6,768 nucleotides of DNA from Mycobacterium sp. (GCA_023264755.1 JAHFVB010000283.1:1-6768); one strand, 5' to 3'; shown: positions 1 to 6,186, counted from the stretch's first letter. A program made the numbers and translations. The notes: generated by a model from the sequence alone, not told the origin.

Positions 1-1931
1 ACCTCGAAGTCGGCCTCCACCGCCTCGTTGGTGACCTCTTCGATCTGCGTGCGCTGCTCCTCGGAGAGCGCGCCCTGCCAGTTGAAGTAGAACCTGAGGT
101 AGCCGGGGCGGTTGAGCGAGCCCGCCTGAACAGCGTTGGGACCCAGCACCTGTCGCAGCGCGGCGTGCACCATGTGGGTGCCCGAATGCCCCTGGGTGGC
201 GCCTCGGCGCCAGGCGGGGTCGACCGCCGCGACGATCGTGTCACCCTCGACGAATTCACCGGACTCGACGTTGACCCGATGCACCCAAAGCGATTTGGCG
301 ATCTTCTGGACGTCGGTGACGGCAGCCTTGGCGGCTTGGCTGGAGCCCGTGCCGGTGACGGTGCCGACATCGGCGATCTGGCCGCCGGACTCCGCGTACA
401 ACGGAGTGCGGTCGAGCACCAACTCCACCCGGTCGGCCCTGGTGGCCTCACCGCCGTGCGCCACGACGGGCACCCGCCGACCGTCCACGAAGATGCCGAG
501 AATCGTTGCCTCTGAAGACAGTTCGTCGAACCCGGTGAATTCGGTCGGTCCGGCGTCGACCAACTCGCGGTAAGCGGTCAGGTCGGCGTGCGCATGCTTG
601 CGGGCCGCGGCGTCGTCCTTGGCGCGCTGACGCTGCTGGGCCATCAGGCCGCGGAAACCCTCCTCGTCGACGCTGAGGCCGGCTTCGGCGGCCATCTCGA
701 GGGTGAGTTCGATCGGGAAGCCGTAGGTGTCGTGAAGCGTGAAGGCGTCGCTTCCCGACAGCACGGTGGCACCGGAGGACTTGGTCGCGGTGGCGGCGTC
801 CTCGAACAACTTCGAACCCGACGTCAGAGTCCGATTGAAGGCCGTCTCCTCGGCCACCGCGATGCGCTGGATGCGGTCGAAGTCGGTGACCAGTTCCGGG
901 TAGGACGGGCCCATCGCGTCGCGCACGGTCGCCATCAGTTCGCCGACGATCGGGGTGTCGATGCCCAGCAGTTTGGCCGAGCGGATGACTCGCCGCAGCA
1001 GTCGGCGCAGCACGTAGCCCCGCCCGTCGTTGCCGGGGCTGATGCCGTCGCCGATGATGATCGCCGCGGTGCGACTGTGGTCGGCGATGACGCGGTAGCG
1101 CACGTCGTCTTCGTGGTTGCCGGCGCCATACGCGCGCGGGGCGATGCCGGCGACCAGGTCGATGACCGGGCGCATCAGGTCGGTCTCGTAGACGTTGTCG
1201 ACGCCTTGCAGCAGGCAGGCCACGCGCTCGACGCCCATGCCGGTGTCGATGTTCTTGCGCGGCAGCGGCCCGAGGATCTCGAAGTCGGACTTGCTGGTGC
1301 CCTCACCGCGCTGGTTCTGCATGAAGACGAGATTCCAGATCTCGATGTAGCGGTCCTCGTTGGCCTCCGGGCCGCCGTCGACGCCGTACTCGGGACCCCG
1401 GTCGACGTAGATCTCCGAGGACGGGCCGCACGGTCCCGGAATGCCCATCGACCAGTAGTTGTCGGCCATGCCGCGGCGCTGGATCCGAGATAGCGGTAGT
1501 CCGGCTACCTCCTGCCACAGTCCGATCGCCTCGTCGTCATCGAGATAAACGGTGGCCCACAGCGATTCGGGATCGAAGCCATACCCACCTTGTTCCACCG
1601 GGTTGGTCAGCAACGACCACGCGAACTCGATGGCACCCTTCTTGAAGTAGTCACCGAAGGAGAAGTTGCCCGCCATCTGAAAGAACGTGTTGTGCCGGGT
1701 GGTGATCCCGACCTCGTCGATGTCGGGGGTTCGGATGCACTTCTGGATGCTGGTCGCCCGGTTCCACGGCGGAGTGCGCTGGCCGAGGAAGTACGGCACG
1801 AACTGCACCATTCCGGCGTTGACGAACAACAGGTTGGGGTCGTCGAGGATCACCGAGGCGCTGGGCACCTCGGTGTGGCCCGCCTTCACGAAGTGATCGA
1901 GGAAACGCTTCCTGATCTCGTGTGTTTGCAC
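1..1931 (-). CDS. alaS: alanyl-tRNA synthetase (5' part, truncated by window edge)
   Basis: AlaS charges tRNA-Ala with alanine in the cytoplasm and hydrolyses mischarged Ser- or Gly-tRNA-Ala. About 643 residues are visible of a protein usually near 900. The N-terminus begins (M)[13 protein letters not shown], followed by the class II catalytic core ([32 protein letters not shown], then [18 protein letters not shown] and [13 protein letters not shown]). The editing domain follows, with its zinc motif HSGTH at residues 582-586. The second zinc pair and the C-Ala domain lie beyond the left edge. The reading frame at the edge ([20 protein letters not shown]) still matches mycobacterial AlaS, so no frameshift is seen. 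The GTG start at 1929-1931 is chosen because family homology begins exactly there and an AGAAGGA ribosome site (1941-1947) lies 9 nt upstream. It is transcribed separately from the upstream UPF0047 gene, with a 125-bp gap and its own candidate promoter. Identity is near certain from direct motif recognition. Confidence 0.97.
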   Translation of the reverse strand, partial: MQTHEIRKRFLDHFVKAGHTEVPSASVILDDPNLLFVNAGMVQFVPYFLGQRTPPWNRATSIQKCIRTPDIDEVGITTRHNTFFQMAGNFSFGDYFKKGAIEFAWSLLTNPVEQGGYGFDPESLWATVYLDDDEAIGLWQEVAGLPLSRIQRRGMADNYWSMGIPGPCGPSSEIYVDRGPEYGVDGGPEANEDRYIEIWNLVFMQNQRGEGTSKSDFEILGPLPRKNIDTGMGVERVACLLQGVDNVYETDLMRPVIDLVAGIAPRAYGAGNHEDDVRYRVIADHSRTAAIIIGDGISPGNDGRGYVLRRLLRRVIRSAKLLGIDTPIVGELMATVRDAMGPSYPELVTDFDRIQRIAVAEETAFNRTLTSGSKLFEDAATATKSSGATVLSGSDAFTLHDTYGFPIELTLEMAAEAGLSVDEEGFRGLMAQQRQRAKDDAAARKHAHADLTAYRELVDAGPTEFTGFDELSSEATILGIFVDGRRVPVVAHGGEATRADRVELVLDRTPLYAESGGQIADVGTVTGTGSSQAAKAAVTDVQKIAKSLWVHRVNVESGEFVEGDTIVAAVDPAWRRGATQGHSGTHMVHAALRQVLGPNAVQAGSLNRPGYLRFYFNWQGALSEEQRTQIEEVTNEAVEADFE

Positions 1932-1940
1932 GTGCTGCTG

Positions 1941-1947
1941 TCCTTCT
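1941..1947 (-). promoter_or_regulatory. alaS ribosome binding site
   Basis: Minus-strand AGAAGGA sits 9 nt before the GTG at 1929-1931. It is one of only two strong Shine-Dalgarno sequences in the window and it fixes the alaS start. Confidence 0.7.
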
Positions 1948-1981
1948 CGATTTTGGGAGGATGCCTGGGGTCCTCGACCGC

Positions 1982-1990
1982 ATTACAGTA
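1982..1990 (-). promoter_or_regulatory. candidate -10 element of the alaS promoter
   Basis: The minus strand reads TACTGTAAT here, containing two overlapping candidates: TACTGT (fits mycobacterial TANNNT) and TGTAAT (5 of 6 to TATAAT). It is the most AT-rich spot in the 125-bp gap between the UPF0047 gene and alaS. Transcription would start about 45 nt before the alaS GTG. No convincing -35 is visible, which is common for mycobacterial SigA promoters. The leader would be too short for a T-box. Confidence 0.45.
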
Positions 1991-2056
1991 CCGGTCGCCC
2001 TCGACGCGCCGGACAGGTGCAGTGACGGCGCGGCGCGGCCGGTCCGCTGCTGGCGG

Positions 2057-2458
2057 CTAGGCGTTGACGAAGCTCAACCGCACCGAACGCCGAGGATTGT
2101 CCCGGTTGAGGTCGATGAGCACGACGCTCTGCCACGTGCCCAACAGCGGAACGCCGCCCTGTACGGGCACCGTGATCGAGGGTGAGACGATCGCCGGCAG
2201 CACGTGGTCGGCGCCGTGGCCCGGCGAGCCGTGGGCGTGGCGGTACCGGTCATCGCGCGGCAGCAAGCGCTCGAGCGTGTCGATCACATCGTGCTCGGAG
2301 CCCGCGCCCGTCTCGAAGATCGCGACCCCGGCGGTGGCGTGGGGAACGAAGACGTGGCACAGCCCGTCGCCACGCTTGGCGCAGAAGTCCCGCACCGCAT
2401 CGGTCAGGTCGATCGTGGTGCGCTGCGAGGTGTCGACGTCGAGTACGTAGGAGTCCAC
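2057..2458 (-). CDS. UPF0047/YjbQ family protein (133 aa)
   Basis: A small soluble protein of the YjbQ/UPF0047 family, equivalent to M. tuberculosis Rv2556c. E. coli YjbQ has been reported to have weak thiamine-phosphate synthase activity, but the physiological role is unsettled, so no pathway is assigned. Family signatures are clear: VFVPHATAGVAIFE at residues 36-49 (His40, Glu49), HGADH at 81-85, and GTWQSVVLIDLN at 107-118 followed by DNPRRSVRLSF. The His and Glu residues probably bind a metal. The reading frame stays open to an ATG pair at 2537-2542, which would add 28 residues. That extension is arginine-rich, unlike the family, and would overlap the divergent SigF-type promoter. I choose the GTG at 2456-2458, giving 133 aa, close to the usual 130-140. 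No Shine-Dalgarno precedes it, but a TANNNT box ends 7 nt upstream, suggesting leaderless translation. Family is certain; biochemical function is not. Confidence 0.9.
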   Translation of the reverse strand: MDSYVLDVDTSQRTTIDLTDAVRDFCAKRGDGLCHVFVPHATAGVAIFETGAGSEHDVIDTLERLLPRDDRYRHAHGSPGHGADHVLPAIVSPSITVPVQGGVPLLGTWQSVVLIDLNRDNPRRSVRLSFVNA

Positions 2459-2465
2459 GACGACG

Positions 2466-2496
2466 AGCGTACGAGGGCCTCGCGATTGACGGTCAA
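2466..2496 (-). promoter_or_regulatory. candidate leaderless promoter of the UPF0047 gene
   Basis: Minus-strand TTGACC (2491-2496) is followed after 19 nt by TACGCT (2466-2471), which fits TANNNT. Only 7 nt separate the box from the GTG start at 2458, so transcription would begin at or within a base or two of the start codon. The 19-nt spacer is longer than the ideal 17. Confidence 0.5.
2486..2496. repeat. 11-bp palindrome TTGAC-G-GTCAA between divergent genes
   Basis: A perfect 5-1-5 inverted repeat. Its right half supplies the TTGACC -35 hexamer of the leftward UPF0047 promoter, and it abuts the GTTT -35 of the rightward promoter at 2497. It could be an operator, or simply reflect a TTGAC element on each strand. 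It is too short to decide. Confidence 0.35.
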
Positions 2497-2521
2497 GTTT
2501 ATTTCGGCGGCCCAAGGGTAT
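2497..2521 (+). promoter_or_regulatory. SigF-type promoter of the GlsB/YeaQ-like gene
   Basis: GTTT (2497-2500), a 15-nt spacer, then GGGTAT (2516-2521). This matches the mycobacterial SigF consensus GTTT-N15-17-GGGTAT. Transcription would start near 2528, giving a leader of about 26 nt that contains the GGAGGA ribosome site. SigF controls stationary-phase, stress and envelope genes, which fits a YeaQ/GlsB-family product. The match is seen in the sequence; use by SigF is inferred. Confidence 0.72.
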
Positions 2522-2543
2522 TGCTGTCGCACCACTCATCAAC

Positions 2544-2549
2544 GGAGGA
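2544..2549 (+). promoter_or_regulatory. ribosome binding site of the GlsB/YeaQ-like gene
   Basis: GGAGGA lies 4 nt before the ATG at 2554. It is a near-perfect Shine-Dalgarno that fixes this start over longer upstream readings of the same frame. Confidence 0.8.
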
Positions 2550-2553
2550 ACAC

Positions 2554-2838
2554 ATGACCATCACCGGCGTAATCACCGCCATTCTCATCGGGATCGTGGT
2601 CGGCGTACTCGGCCGACTCGTCGTCCCCGGAAAGCAGTCGATCGGAATGCTCGTCACGATCGTCGTGGGCATCGTGTCCGCCTTCATCGGTACCGCCCTG
2701 GCCCGGGCCATCGGCATCCCGACCGCAACCAACGGAATCGACTGGCTCGAGCTCCTGGTGCAGGTCGTCGTCGCAGCGGTTGGCGTCGCACTGGTCGCCA
2801 GCCTGATGGGGCGTCGCTCGGGAGCAATGCGCCGCTAG
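2554..2838 (+). CDS. GlsB/YeaQ/YmgE family stress-associated membrane protein (94 aa)
   Basis: A small integral membrane protein of the transglycosylase-associated family (GlsB/YeaQ/YmgE). Family members are often induced by general stress or stationary phase; their molecular activity is unknown and no enzyme domain is present. Three hydrophobic segments are visible, near residues 4-24, 30-53 and 66-86. The family hallmark GRLVVPGK occupies 20-27 between the first two, and glycines recur through the second helix. The tail GRRSGAMRR is basic and probably cytoplasmic. The start is fixed by GGAGGA 4 nt upstream. It is the only plus-strand gene here, transcribed divergently from the UPF0047 gene and convergently with rarA, with a SigF-type promoter upstream and a hairpin downstream, so it is most likely a monocistronic stress gene. 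In M. tuberculosis, as I recall, this slot holds two unrelated plus-strand genes (Rv2557, Rv2558). Confidence 0.88.
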   Translation: MTITGVITAILIGIVVGVLGRLVVPGKQSIGMLVTIVVGIVSAFIGTALARAIGIPTATNGIDWLELLVQVVVAAVGVALVASLMGRRSGAMRR

Positions 2839-2846
2839 CCACGTCG

Positions 2847-2883
2847 GTGCGGCAGTGACGATTCCGATCGTCGACTGCCGCAC
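2847..2883. terminator. bidirectional hairpin between convergent genes
   Basis: Arms 2847-2862 (GTGCGGCAGTGACGAT) and 2867-2883 pair over 16 bp, with one bulged G at 2873 and a TCCG loop at 2863-2866. It lies 8 bp after the stop of the GlsB/YeaQ-like gene and 27 bp after the stop of rarA on the other strand, so it can serve both. No T-run follows on either strand. Mycobacterial terminators often lack one, so a terminator role is likely but not proven. Confidence 0.65.
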
Positions 2884-2910
2884 CCAGGCGTTGCCGCCGC
2901 GAGGGTGCGG

Positions 2911-4248
2911 TCAACCCCGTTTGCGCCGAATGATCGCGCGCAGCTTGTCGATTCGACTTACCAACTCCCGCTCGACACCGCGGCTGGTGGGCCGGTAGTA
3001 GTCCACCCCGACGAGTTCGTTGGGCGGATACTGTTGCGCCACCACCCCATCCGGGTGATCGTGCGGATAGACGTAGCCCTTCGCGTTACCCAAGGCCGCG
3101 GCACCCGAATAGTGGCCATCGCGTAGGTGCGATGGCACCAAGCCCGCCTTGCCGGCCCTGACATCGGCCATTGCCGCGCCAAGGCCGGTCGTCACCGCAT
3201 TCGACTTCGGCGCCGTCGCCAGATGCACGGTGGCGTGCGCCAGCGTCAGCTGGGCCTCCGGCATCCCGATCAACGCCACCGTCTGCGCCGCGGCTACCGC
3301 GGTGAGCAACGCCGAGGGGTCGGCCATGCCCACGTCCTCGCTGGCCAGGATCACCAGCCGCCGCGCCAGGAACCGCGGATCCTCCCCCGCCGTCAGCATC
3401 CGGGCCAGATAGTGCAGCGCGGCATCGACATCGGACCCGCGGACCGACTTGATGAACGCGCTGATCACGTCGTAGTGCTGGTCCCCGTCGCGGTCGTAGC
3501 GCACGGCCGCCTTGTCCAGGGACTGCTCGACGATCTCGACCGTCACCCGCTCCCCCGCTTCGCTGGCCACCTCGAGGGCGGTCAGCGCCCGGCGGGCATC
3601 CCCGGCGGCCAGTTGCACCAGCAGCTCGATCGCATCGGGATCCACCTCGACGGCCCCGCTCAAGCCTCGCGGATCGGCGATCGCGCGCTCGACCACGGCC
3701 CGCACGTCCTCGGGCCCAAGCGGCTGCAACTGCAGGATGAGCGAGCGGGACAGTAGCGGTGCGACGACCGAGAACGACGGGTTCTCGGTCGTGGCGGCCA
3801 CCAACAACACGACCCGGTTCTCGACGGCGGCCAGCAGCGCGTCCTGTTGGGTCTTGGAGAATCGGTGCACTTCGTCGATGAACAACACCGTCTGCTGGCC
3901 GTGCACCGCCGAGCGGCGGGCCACGTCGATGACGGCGCGCACCTCCTTGACTCCGGCCGAAAGCGCCGACAGGGCCTCGAAGCGCCGCCCCGTCGCCTGC
4001 GAAATCAGCGAGGCCAGTGTGGTCTTGCCGGTTCCCGGGGGTCCGTACAGGATCACCGAGGCCGCACCCGAACCGTCGACCAGTCGGCGCAGCGGCGACC
4101 CGGGGCGCAGCAGGTGGGCCTGGCCGACGACTTCGTCGAGGTGAGTGGGCCGCATCCGAACGGCCAGCGGCGCAGCCCCCGGCACGGCCGCCGCACCGGG
4201 ATCAGCGCCGCCGGAGTCGCCGGCGAGCTCGAAGAGGCTGTCGGACAC
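2911..4248 (-). CDS. rarA: replication-associated recombination protein A (RarA/MgsA AAA+ ATPase)
   Basis: A clamp-loader-like AAA+ ATPase that acts at stalled or gapped replication forks in the cytoplasm. Relatives bind SSB and DNA ends; the eukaryotic counterpart is WRNIP1/Mgs1. The 445-residue length is typical. Visible motifs: [13 protein letters not shown] at 31-43, Walker A GPPGTGKT at 69-76, Walker B VLFIDE at 121-126 followed by VHRF, sensor 1 ATTENPSF at 152-159, arginine finger LLSRS at 165-169, and sensor 2 GDARRAL at 216-222. From about residue 250 comes the RarA-specific C-terminal region ([19 protein letters not shown], then [13 protein letters not shown], then YPHDHPDG). All ATPase residues are intact. 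The start is GTG at 4246-4248, the first possible one, because an in-frame TGA lies two codons upstream. No strong ribosome site is seen. The M. tuberculosis counterpart is Rv2559c. Gaps on both sides suggest its own transcript. Confidence 0.96.
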   Translation of the reverse strand: MSDSLFELAGDSGGADPGAAAVPGAAPLAVRMRPTHLDEVVGQAHLLRPGSPLRRLVDGSGAASVILYGPPGTGKTTLASLISQATGRRFEALSALSAGVKEVRAVIDVARRSAVHGQQTVLFIDEVHRFSKTQQDALLAAVENRVVLLVAATTENPSFSVVAPLLSRSLILQLQPLGPEDVRAVVERAIADPRGLSGAVEVDPDAIELLVQLAAGDARRALTALEVASEAGERVTVEIVEQSLDKAAVRYDRDGDQHYDVISAFIKSVRGSDVDAALHYLARMLTAGEDPRFLARRLVILASEDVGMADPSALLTAVAAAQTVALIGMPEAQLTLAHATVHLATAPKSNAVTTGLGAAMADVRAGKAGLVPSHLRDGHYSGAAALGNAKGYVYPHDHPDGVVAQQYPPNELVGVDYYRPTSRGVERELVSRIDKLRAIIRRKRG

Positions 4249-4355
4249 GCATCAGGCTTACCACAGGGAACACGCGGGGCCCGGCTCAGTCGCGCAGCGT
4301 CCGACCCTGCGCGCAATGCCAGTCGCGGGACCCGGTGCGCTGGGCCAGGGCCGGG

Positions 4356-4742
4356 TTACGCCGCCGCCGCCAGGGTCCGCGCATAGTTCACGGTCTGGGT
4401 GACGGAGTACACCACTCCGGAGTGATTGGCGGGGATCATCGTCGAGTGGTGAAATCCGGCGCCGTGCACGGTGACCTGCACGTAGCCGGAGACGTAGCGG
4501 TCCTTCATCAAGAGGAACAACAACCCGAGCAGGCAGAACCAAACGAAGATTGCGCAGAGCACGACGCCAGTCGTGGAAATCCGCTCCTGGTAATGCGTCA
4601 TGTCCGACACCGTCCACATCGACCCGCGGATCGGATACGCGCCATTGGGAGTACGTATCCAGTGCTGCGAGATGCCGATGTCGCCGACCGACGCCAGCTG
4701 CGGGTCGGGTTGACCCGCACCGTAGTCAAACGGTGTGCCCAT
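4356..4742 (-). CDS. conserved actinobacterial single-pass membrane protein of unknown function (128 aa)
   Basis: I do not recognise a named domain. The N-terminal 58 residues are polar, with the striking stretch WIRTPNGAYPIRGSMWTVSDM at about 28-48. One strong transmembrane helix follows (about 59-79, GVVLCAIFVWFCLLGLLFLLM), then a conserved-looking tail: KDRYVSGYVQVTV, HHSTMIPA and a final VNYARTLAA. From memory, similar tails (GYVQVTV, H.T.IP, VNYARSLAA) recur in short membrane proteins of Streptomyces and other actinobacteria, so this looks like a widespread orphan family. There is no signal-peptide cleavage site, and orientation is undecided because KD flanks the helix on the C-terminal side. 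The ATG at 4740-4742 is preferred over a TTG four codons upstream. Ribosome-site support is weak for both. Stop TAA at 4356. It lies 60 bp downstream of the DUF3097 gene and might share its transcript. Confidence 0.8.
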   Translation of the reverse strand: MGTPFDYGAGQPDPQLASVGDIGISQHWIRTPNGAYPIRGSMWTVSDMTHYQERISTTGVVLCAIFVWFCLLGLLFLLMKDRYVSGYVQVTVHGAGFHHSTMIPANHSGVVYSVTQTVNYARTLAAAA

Positions 4743-4802
4743 GCACCGATTCAAACATGCTTCTGGCGAGCCGGCGCCGTCCCCGCCAATCCCCCAGGGC
4801 TG

Positions 4803-5645
4803 CTATTCGTGGCCCGCGGTGACGAAGTCGATGAGTTCCTCGACGCGCCCGATCAGTTCGGGTTCGAGATCGTTCCAGTCGCGCACGCTGGAGCGAATCC
4901 GTCGCCACGCCGCCGCGATGTCGGCCTGCTCGGCATGCGGCCAGCCGACCGCCTCGCACACGCCGTGCTTCCAGTCCACCCCGCGCGGCACTACCGGCCA
5001 CTGCGACAAACCCAGCCGGGCGGGCTTGACCGCCTCCCAGATGTCGATGAACGGATGTCCCACTACCAGCGTGTGTGCGCCACCGGGGCTGCGGCGAACG
5101 GCTTCGGCGATGCGCGCCTCCTTCGACCCCGGGACCAGGTGATCGACGAGCACGCCGAGCCTCCGTTTCGGGTCGGGATTGAACTCGGCGACGACGTCGA
5201 CGAGTTCGTCTACGCCACCCAGGTATTCGACGACGACGCCCTCGATGCGCAGGTCGTCACCCCAGACCTGCTCGACGAGCTCGGCGTCGTGGCGACCTTC
5301 GACGTAGATGCGACTGGCCAGTGCCACCCGGGCGCGCGCTCCCTTGACGGCCACCGAGCCCGACGCAGTGGTGGTCGCTGTCGCCGGAGCCGACTTGCGG
5401 GGCGCGGTGAGGATCACCGGCTTCCCGTCGACGAGGTAGCCGGGGCCGACGGGGAAGGGCCGCCGATGCCCACGCCGGTCCTCGAGCTCCATGCGGCCGA
5501 ACTCGACGCGCACGATCGCGCCGACGTACCCGGTCTGGGCGTCCTCGACCACCAAGCCGAGCTCGGCGGGCCGTTCGGTCGAGCGCGGCCGCCGCGCTCC
5601 GTGCGGGTCGCGGGACAGCACGTCGGATCCATATCGATCGGTCAC
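4803..5645 (-). CDS. DUF3097 family protein, possible Toprim-like core (280 aa)
   Basis: A soluble protein I assign to DUF3097, an actinobacterial family of unknown function. Residues 1-26 (DVLSRDPHGARRPRSTERP) are polar and basic. About 27-82 look like a small all-beta domain (GLVVEDAQTGYVGAIVRVEFGR, then GPGYLVDGKPVILTAP). A low-complexity Ala/Thr linker spans 85-100. The core contains IYVEGRHDAELV at 113-124, EYLGG at 140-144, GVLVDHLVPGSKE at 164-176 and LVVGHPFIDIWEAVKP at 193-208. The order VEGxxD, then LGG, then hydrophobic-VD with a GxKE resembles Toprim domains of the RNase M5/OLD type, but the usual second Asp of the DxD motif is absent; this is inference. The GTG start at 5643-5645 gives MTDRYGSDVLSR. 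An in-frame TAG lies 5 codons upstream, excluding a longer protein. No ribosome site, but a TAGGGT box ends 6 nt before the GTG. Family call is good; function unknown. Confidence 0.85.
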   Translation of the reverse strand: MTDRYGSDVLSRDPHGARRPRSTERPAELGLVVEDAQTGYVGAIVRVEFGRMELEDRRGHRRPFPVGPGYLVDGKPVILTAPRKSAPATATTTASGSVAVKGARARVALASRIYVEGRHDAELVEQVWGDDLRIEGVVVEYLGGVDELVDVVAEFNPDPKRRLGVLVDHLVPGSKEARIAEAVRRSPGGAHTLVVGHPFIDIWEAVKPARLGLSQWPVVPRGVDWKHGVCEAVGWPHAEQADIAAAWRRIRSSVRDWNDLEPELIGRVEELIDFVTAGHE

Positions 5646-5708
5646 TCCGCGACCCTATGAACGATGGGCCCCGCACGGCCGCCGCCGCGCCGGATCCGTG
5701 ACCGATCG
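5635..5708. repeat. 11-bp inverted repeat flanking the DUF3097 start
   Basis: CGATCGGTCAC at 5635-5645 (ending on the start codon) is the exact reverse complement of GTGACCGATCG at 5698-5708, with 52 bp between. The outer copy is embedded in GTGACCGATCGGTGAC (5698-5713), which also holds the 10-bp palindrome ACCGATCGGT. The -10 candidate lies between the two arms. A regulator-binding role is possible but unproven, and chance is plausible in CG-rich DNA. Confidence 0.3.
5652..5657 (-). promoter_or_regulatory. candidate -10 element for leaderless DUF3097 transcript
   Basis: Minus-strand TAGGGT fits TANNNT and ends 6 nt before the GTG at 5645. The gene lacks a Shine-Dalgarno, so a transcript starting at the GTG would account for its translation. 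No clear -35 is seen in the GC-rich sequence upstream. Confidence 0.42.
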
Positions 5709-5812
5709 GTGACCCACGAACCAGCTGCGGTACGCCGTGTCACGCGGGTGGCGACCACTCGCGGTCTGGGCAAGCGGGTTGCGGCGCAACGTGTTCTGCC
5801 CCGGCCGCGCTC

Positions 5813-6130
5813 CTAGTGGGCGCTCTTGTCCGGTTTGGACGTCCATTGGAACGACACGTCGGCTCCGTTGACCTTCAGTACGGTCAGATGTGCCGTATAG
5901 GGGCCGTCGGGGCCCGTGAAGTGGCAGTCGAACTCGACGCCCTCCTTGGCCTCCAACCCGTTCGGGCAGCTCACGTCCTTGGGGGTGAAGCCCGACTTCT
6001 TGCCCACGTTCTCGCTGATGAACTTCGCGGTGGCATCGGCGTTGATCGTCGCCCCACAGGCCGTCAGCCCCAACCCGACCAGGCCGATGAACAGAACCCC
6101 CGTCACACGGGCCGATCGAGAGCGCGTCAT
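5813..6130 (-). CDS. DUF4333 domain lipoprotein (105 aa)
   Basis: A small secreted lipoprotein, anchored to the outer face of the plasma membrane or cell envelope. The N-terminus MTRSRSAR is basic, followed by a hydrophobic run VTGVLFIGLVGLGL and the lipobox LTAC, with acylated Cys at residue 25. The mature part carries a DUF4333-type domain: a pair of cysteines in DVSCPNG (Cys55) and VEFDCHF (Cys69), probably disulfide-bonded, then GPDGPYTAHLTVLKVNG and VSFQW. DUF4333 is common in mycobacterial lipoproteins and Ser/Thr kinase-linked proteins; its ligand is unknown. I choose the ATG at 6128-6130. The frame extends 10 codons to a GTG at 6160, but that adds ANRRARSPL and gives an atypically long n-region. 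A promoter (TTGACC-17-CACGAT) places the transcript start close to the ATG. The upstream metallopeptidase gene ends behind a hairpin, so this gene is probably transcribed alone. Confidence 0.88.
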   Translation of the reverse strand: MTRSRSARVTGVLFIGLVGLGLTACGATINADATAKFISENVGKKSGFTPKDVSCPNGLEAKEGVEFDCHFTGPDGPYTAHLTVLKVNGADVSFQWTSKPDKSAH

Positions 6131-6138
6131 GAGCGGTG

Positions 6139-6167
6139 ATCGTGCTCTACGGTTTGCCACGGGTCAA
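6139..6167 (-). promoter_or_regulatory. candidate promoter of the DUF4333 lipoprotein gene
   Basis: Minus-strand TTGACC (6162-6167), a spacer of exactly 17 nt, then CACGAT (6139-6144, keeping the A2 and T6 positions of TANNNT). The box ends 8 nt before the ATG at 6130, so the message would be leaderless or nearly so. The longer GTG-6160 reading would start upstream of this transcript, which supports the ATG. Confidence 0.45.
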
Positions 6168-6186
6168 GTAGGCGCTCGTCGTGGCG

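Noticed and set aside
588..1493. Long plus-strand open frame (301 codons) opposite alaS
   Set aside because: It is antisense to a well-conserved synthetase, its translation has no recognisable family and is rich in His/Gly/Val/Ala/Asp as expected from reading GC-rich DNA in the opposite frame.
1932..2056. T-box or other riboswitch upstream of alaS
   Set aside because: The leader from the candidate promoter is only about 45 nt, and no T-box sequence or specifier stem can be seen.
2182..2553. In-frame upstream extension of the GlsB/YeaQ-like gene
   Set aside because: The extension is Arg/Ser-rich, antisense to the UPF0047 gene, and lies upstream of the SigF-type promoter and GGAGGA ribosome site.
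4330..4356. ACCCGG / CCGGGT inverted repeat at the stop of the membrane-protein gene
   Set aside because: Only 6 bp of stem with a 15-nt loop, overlapping the stop codon, and no U-run. Too weak to call a terminator.
4017..5660. 547-codon plus-strand open frame
   Set aside because: It runs across parts of rarA, the membrane-protein gene, the DUF3097 gene and their gaps on the other strand. The real genes all show motifs, and this frame shows none.
5655..5846. 63-codon minus-strand frame in the gap between lipoprotein and DUF3097 genes
   Set aside because: It overlaps the lipoprotein 3' end, has no ribosome site, and its Arg-rich translation resembles nothing. The 167-bp gap holds only the DUF3097 promoter candidate and the repeats listed.
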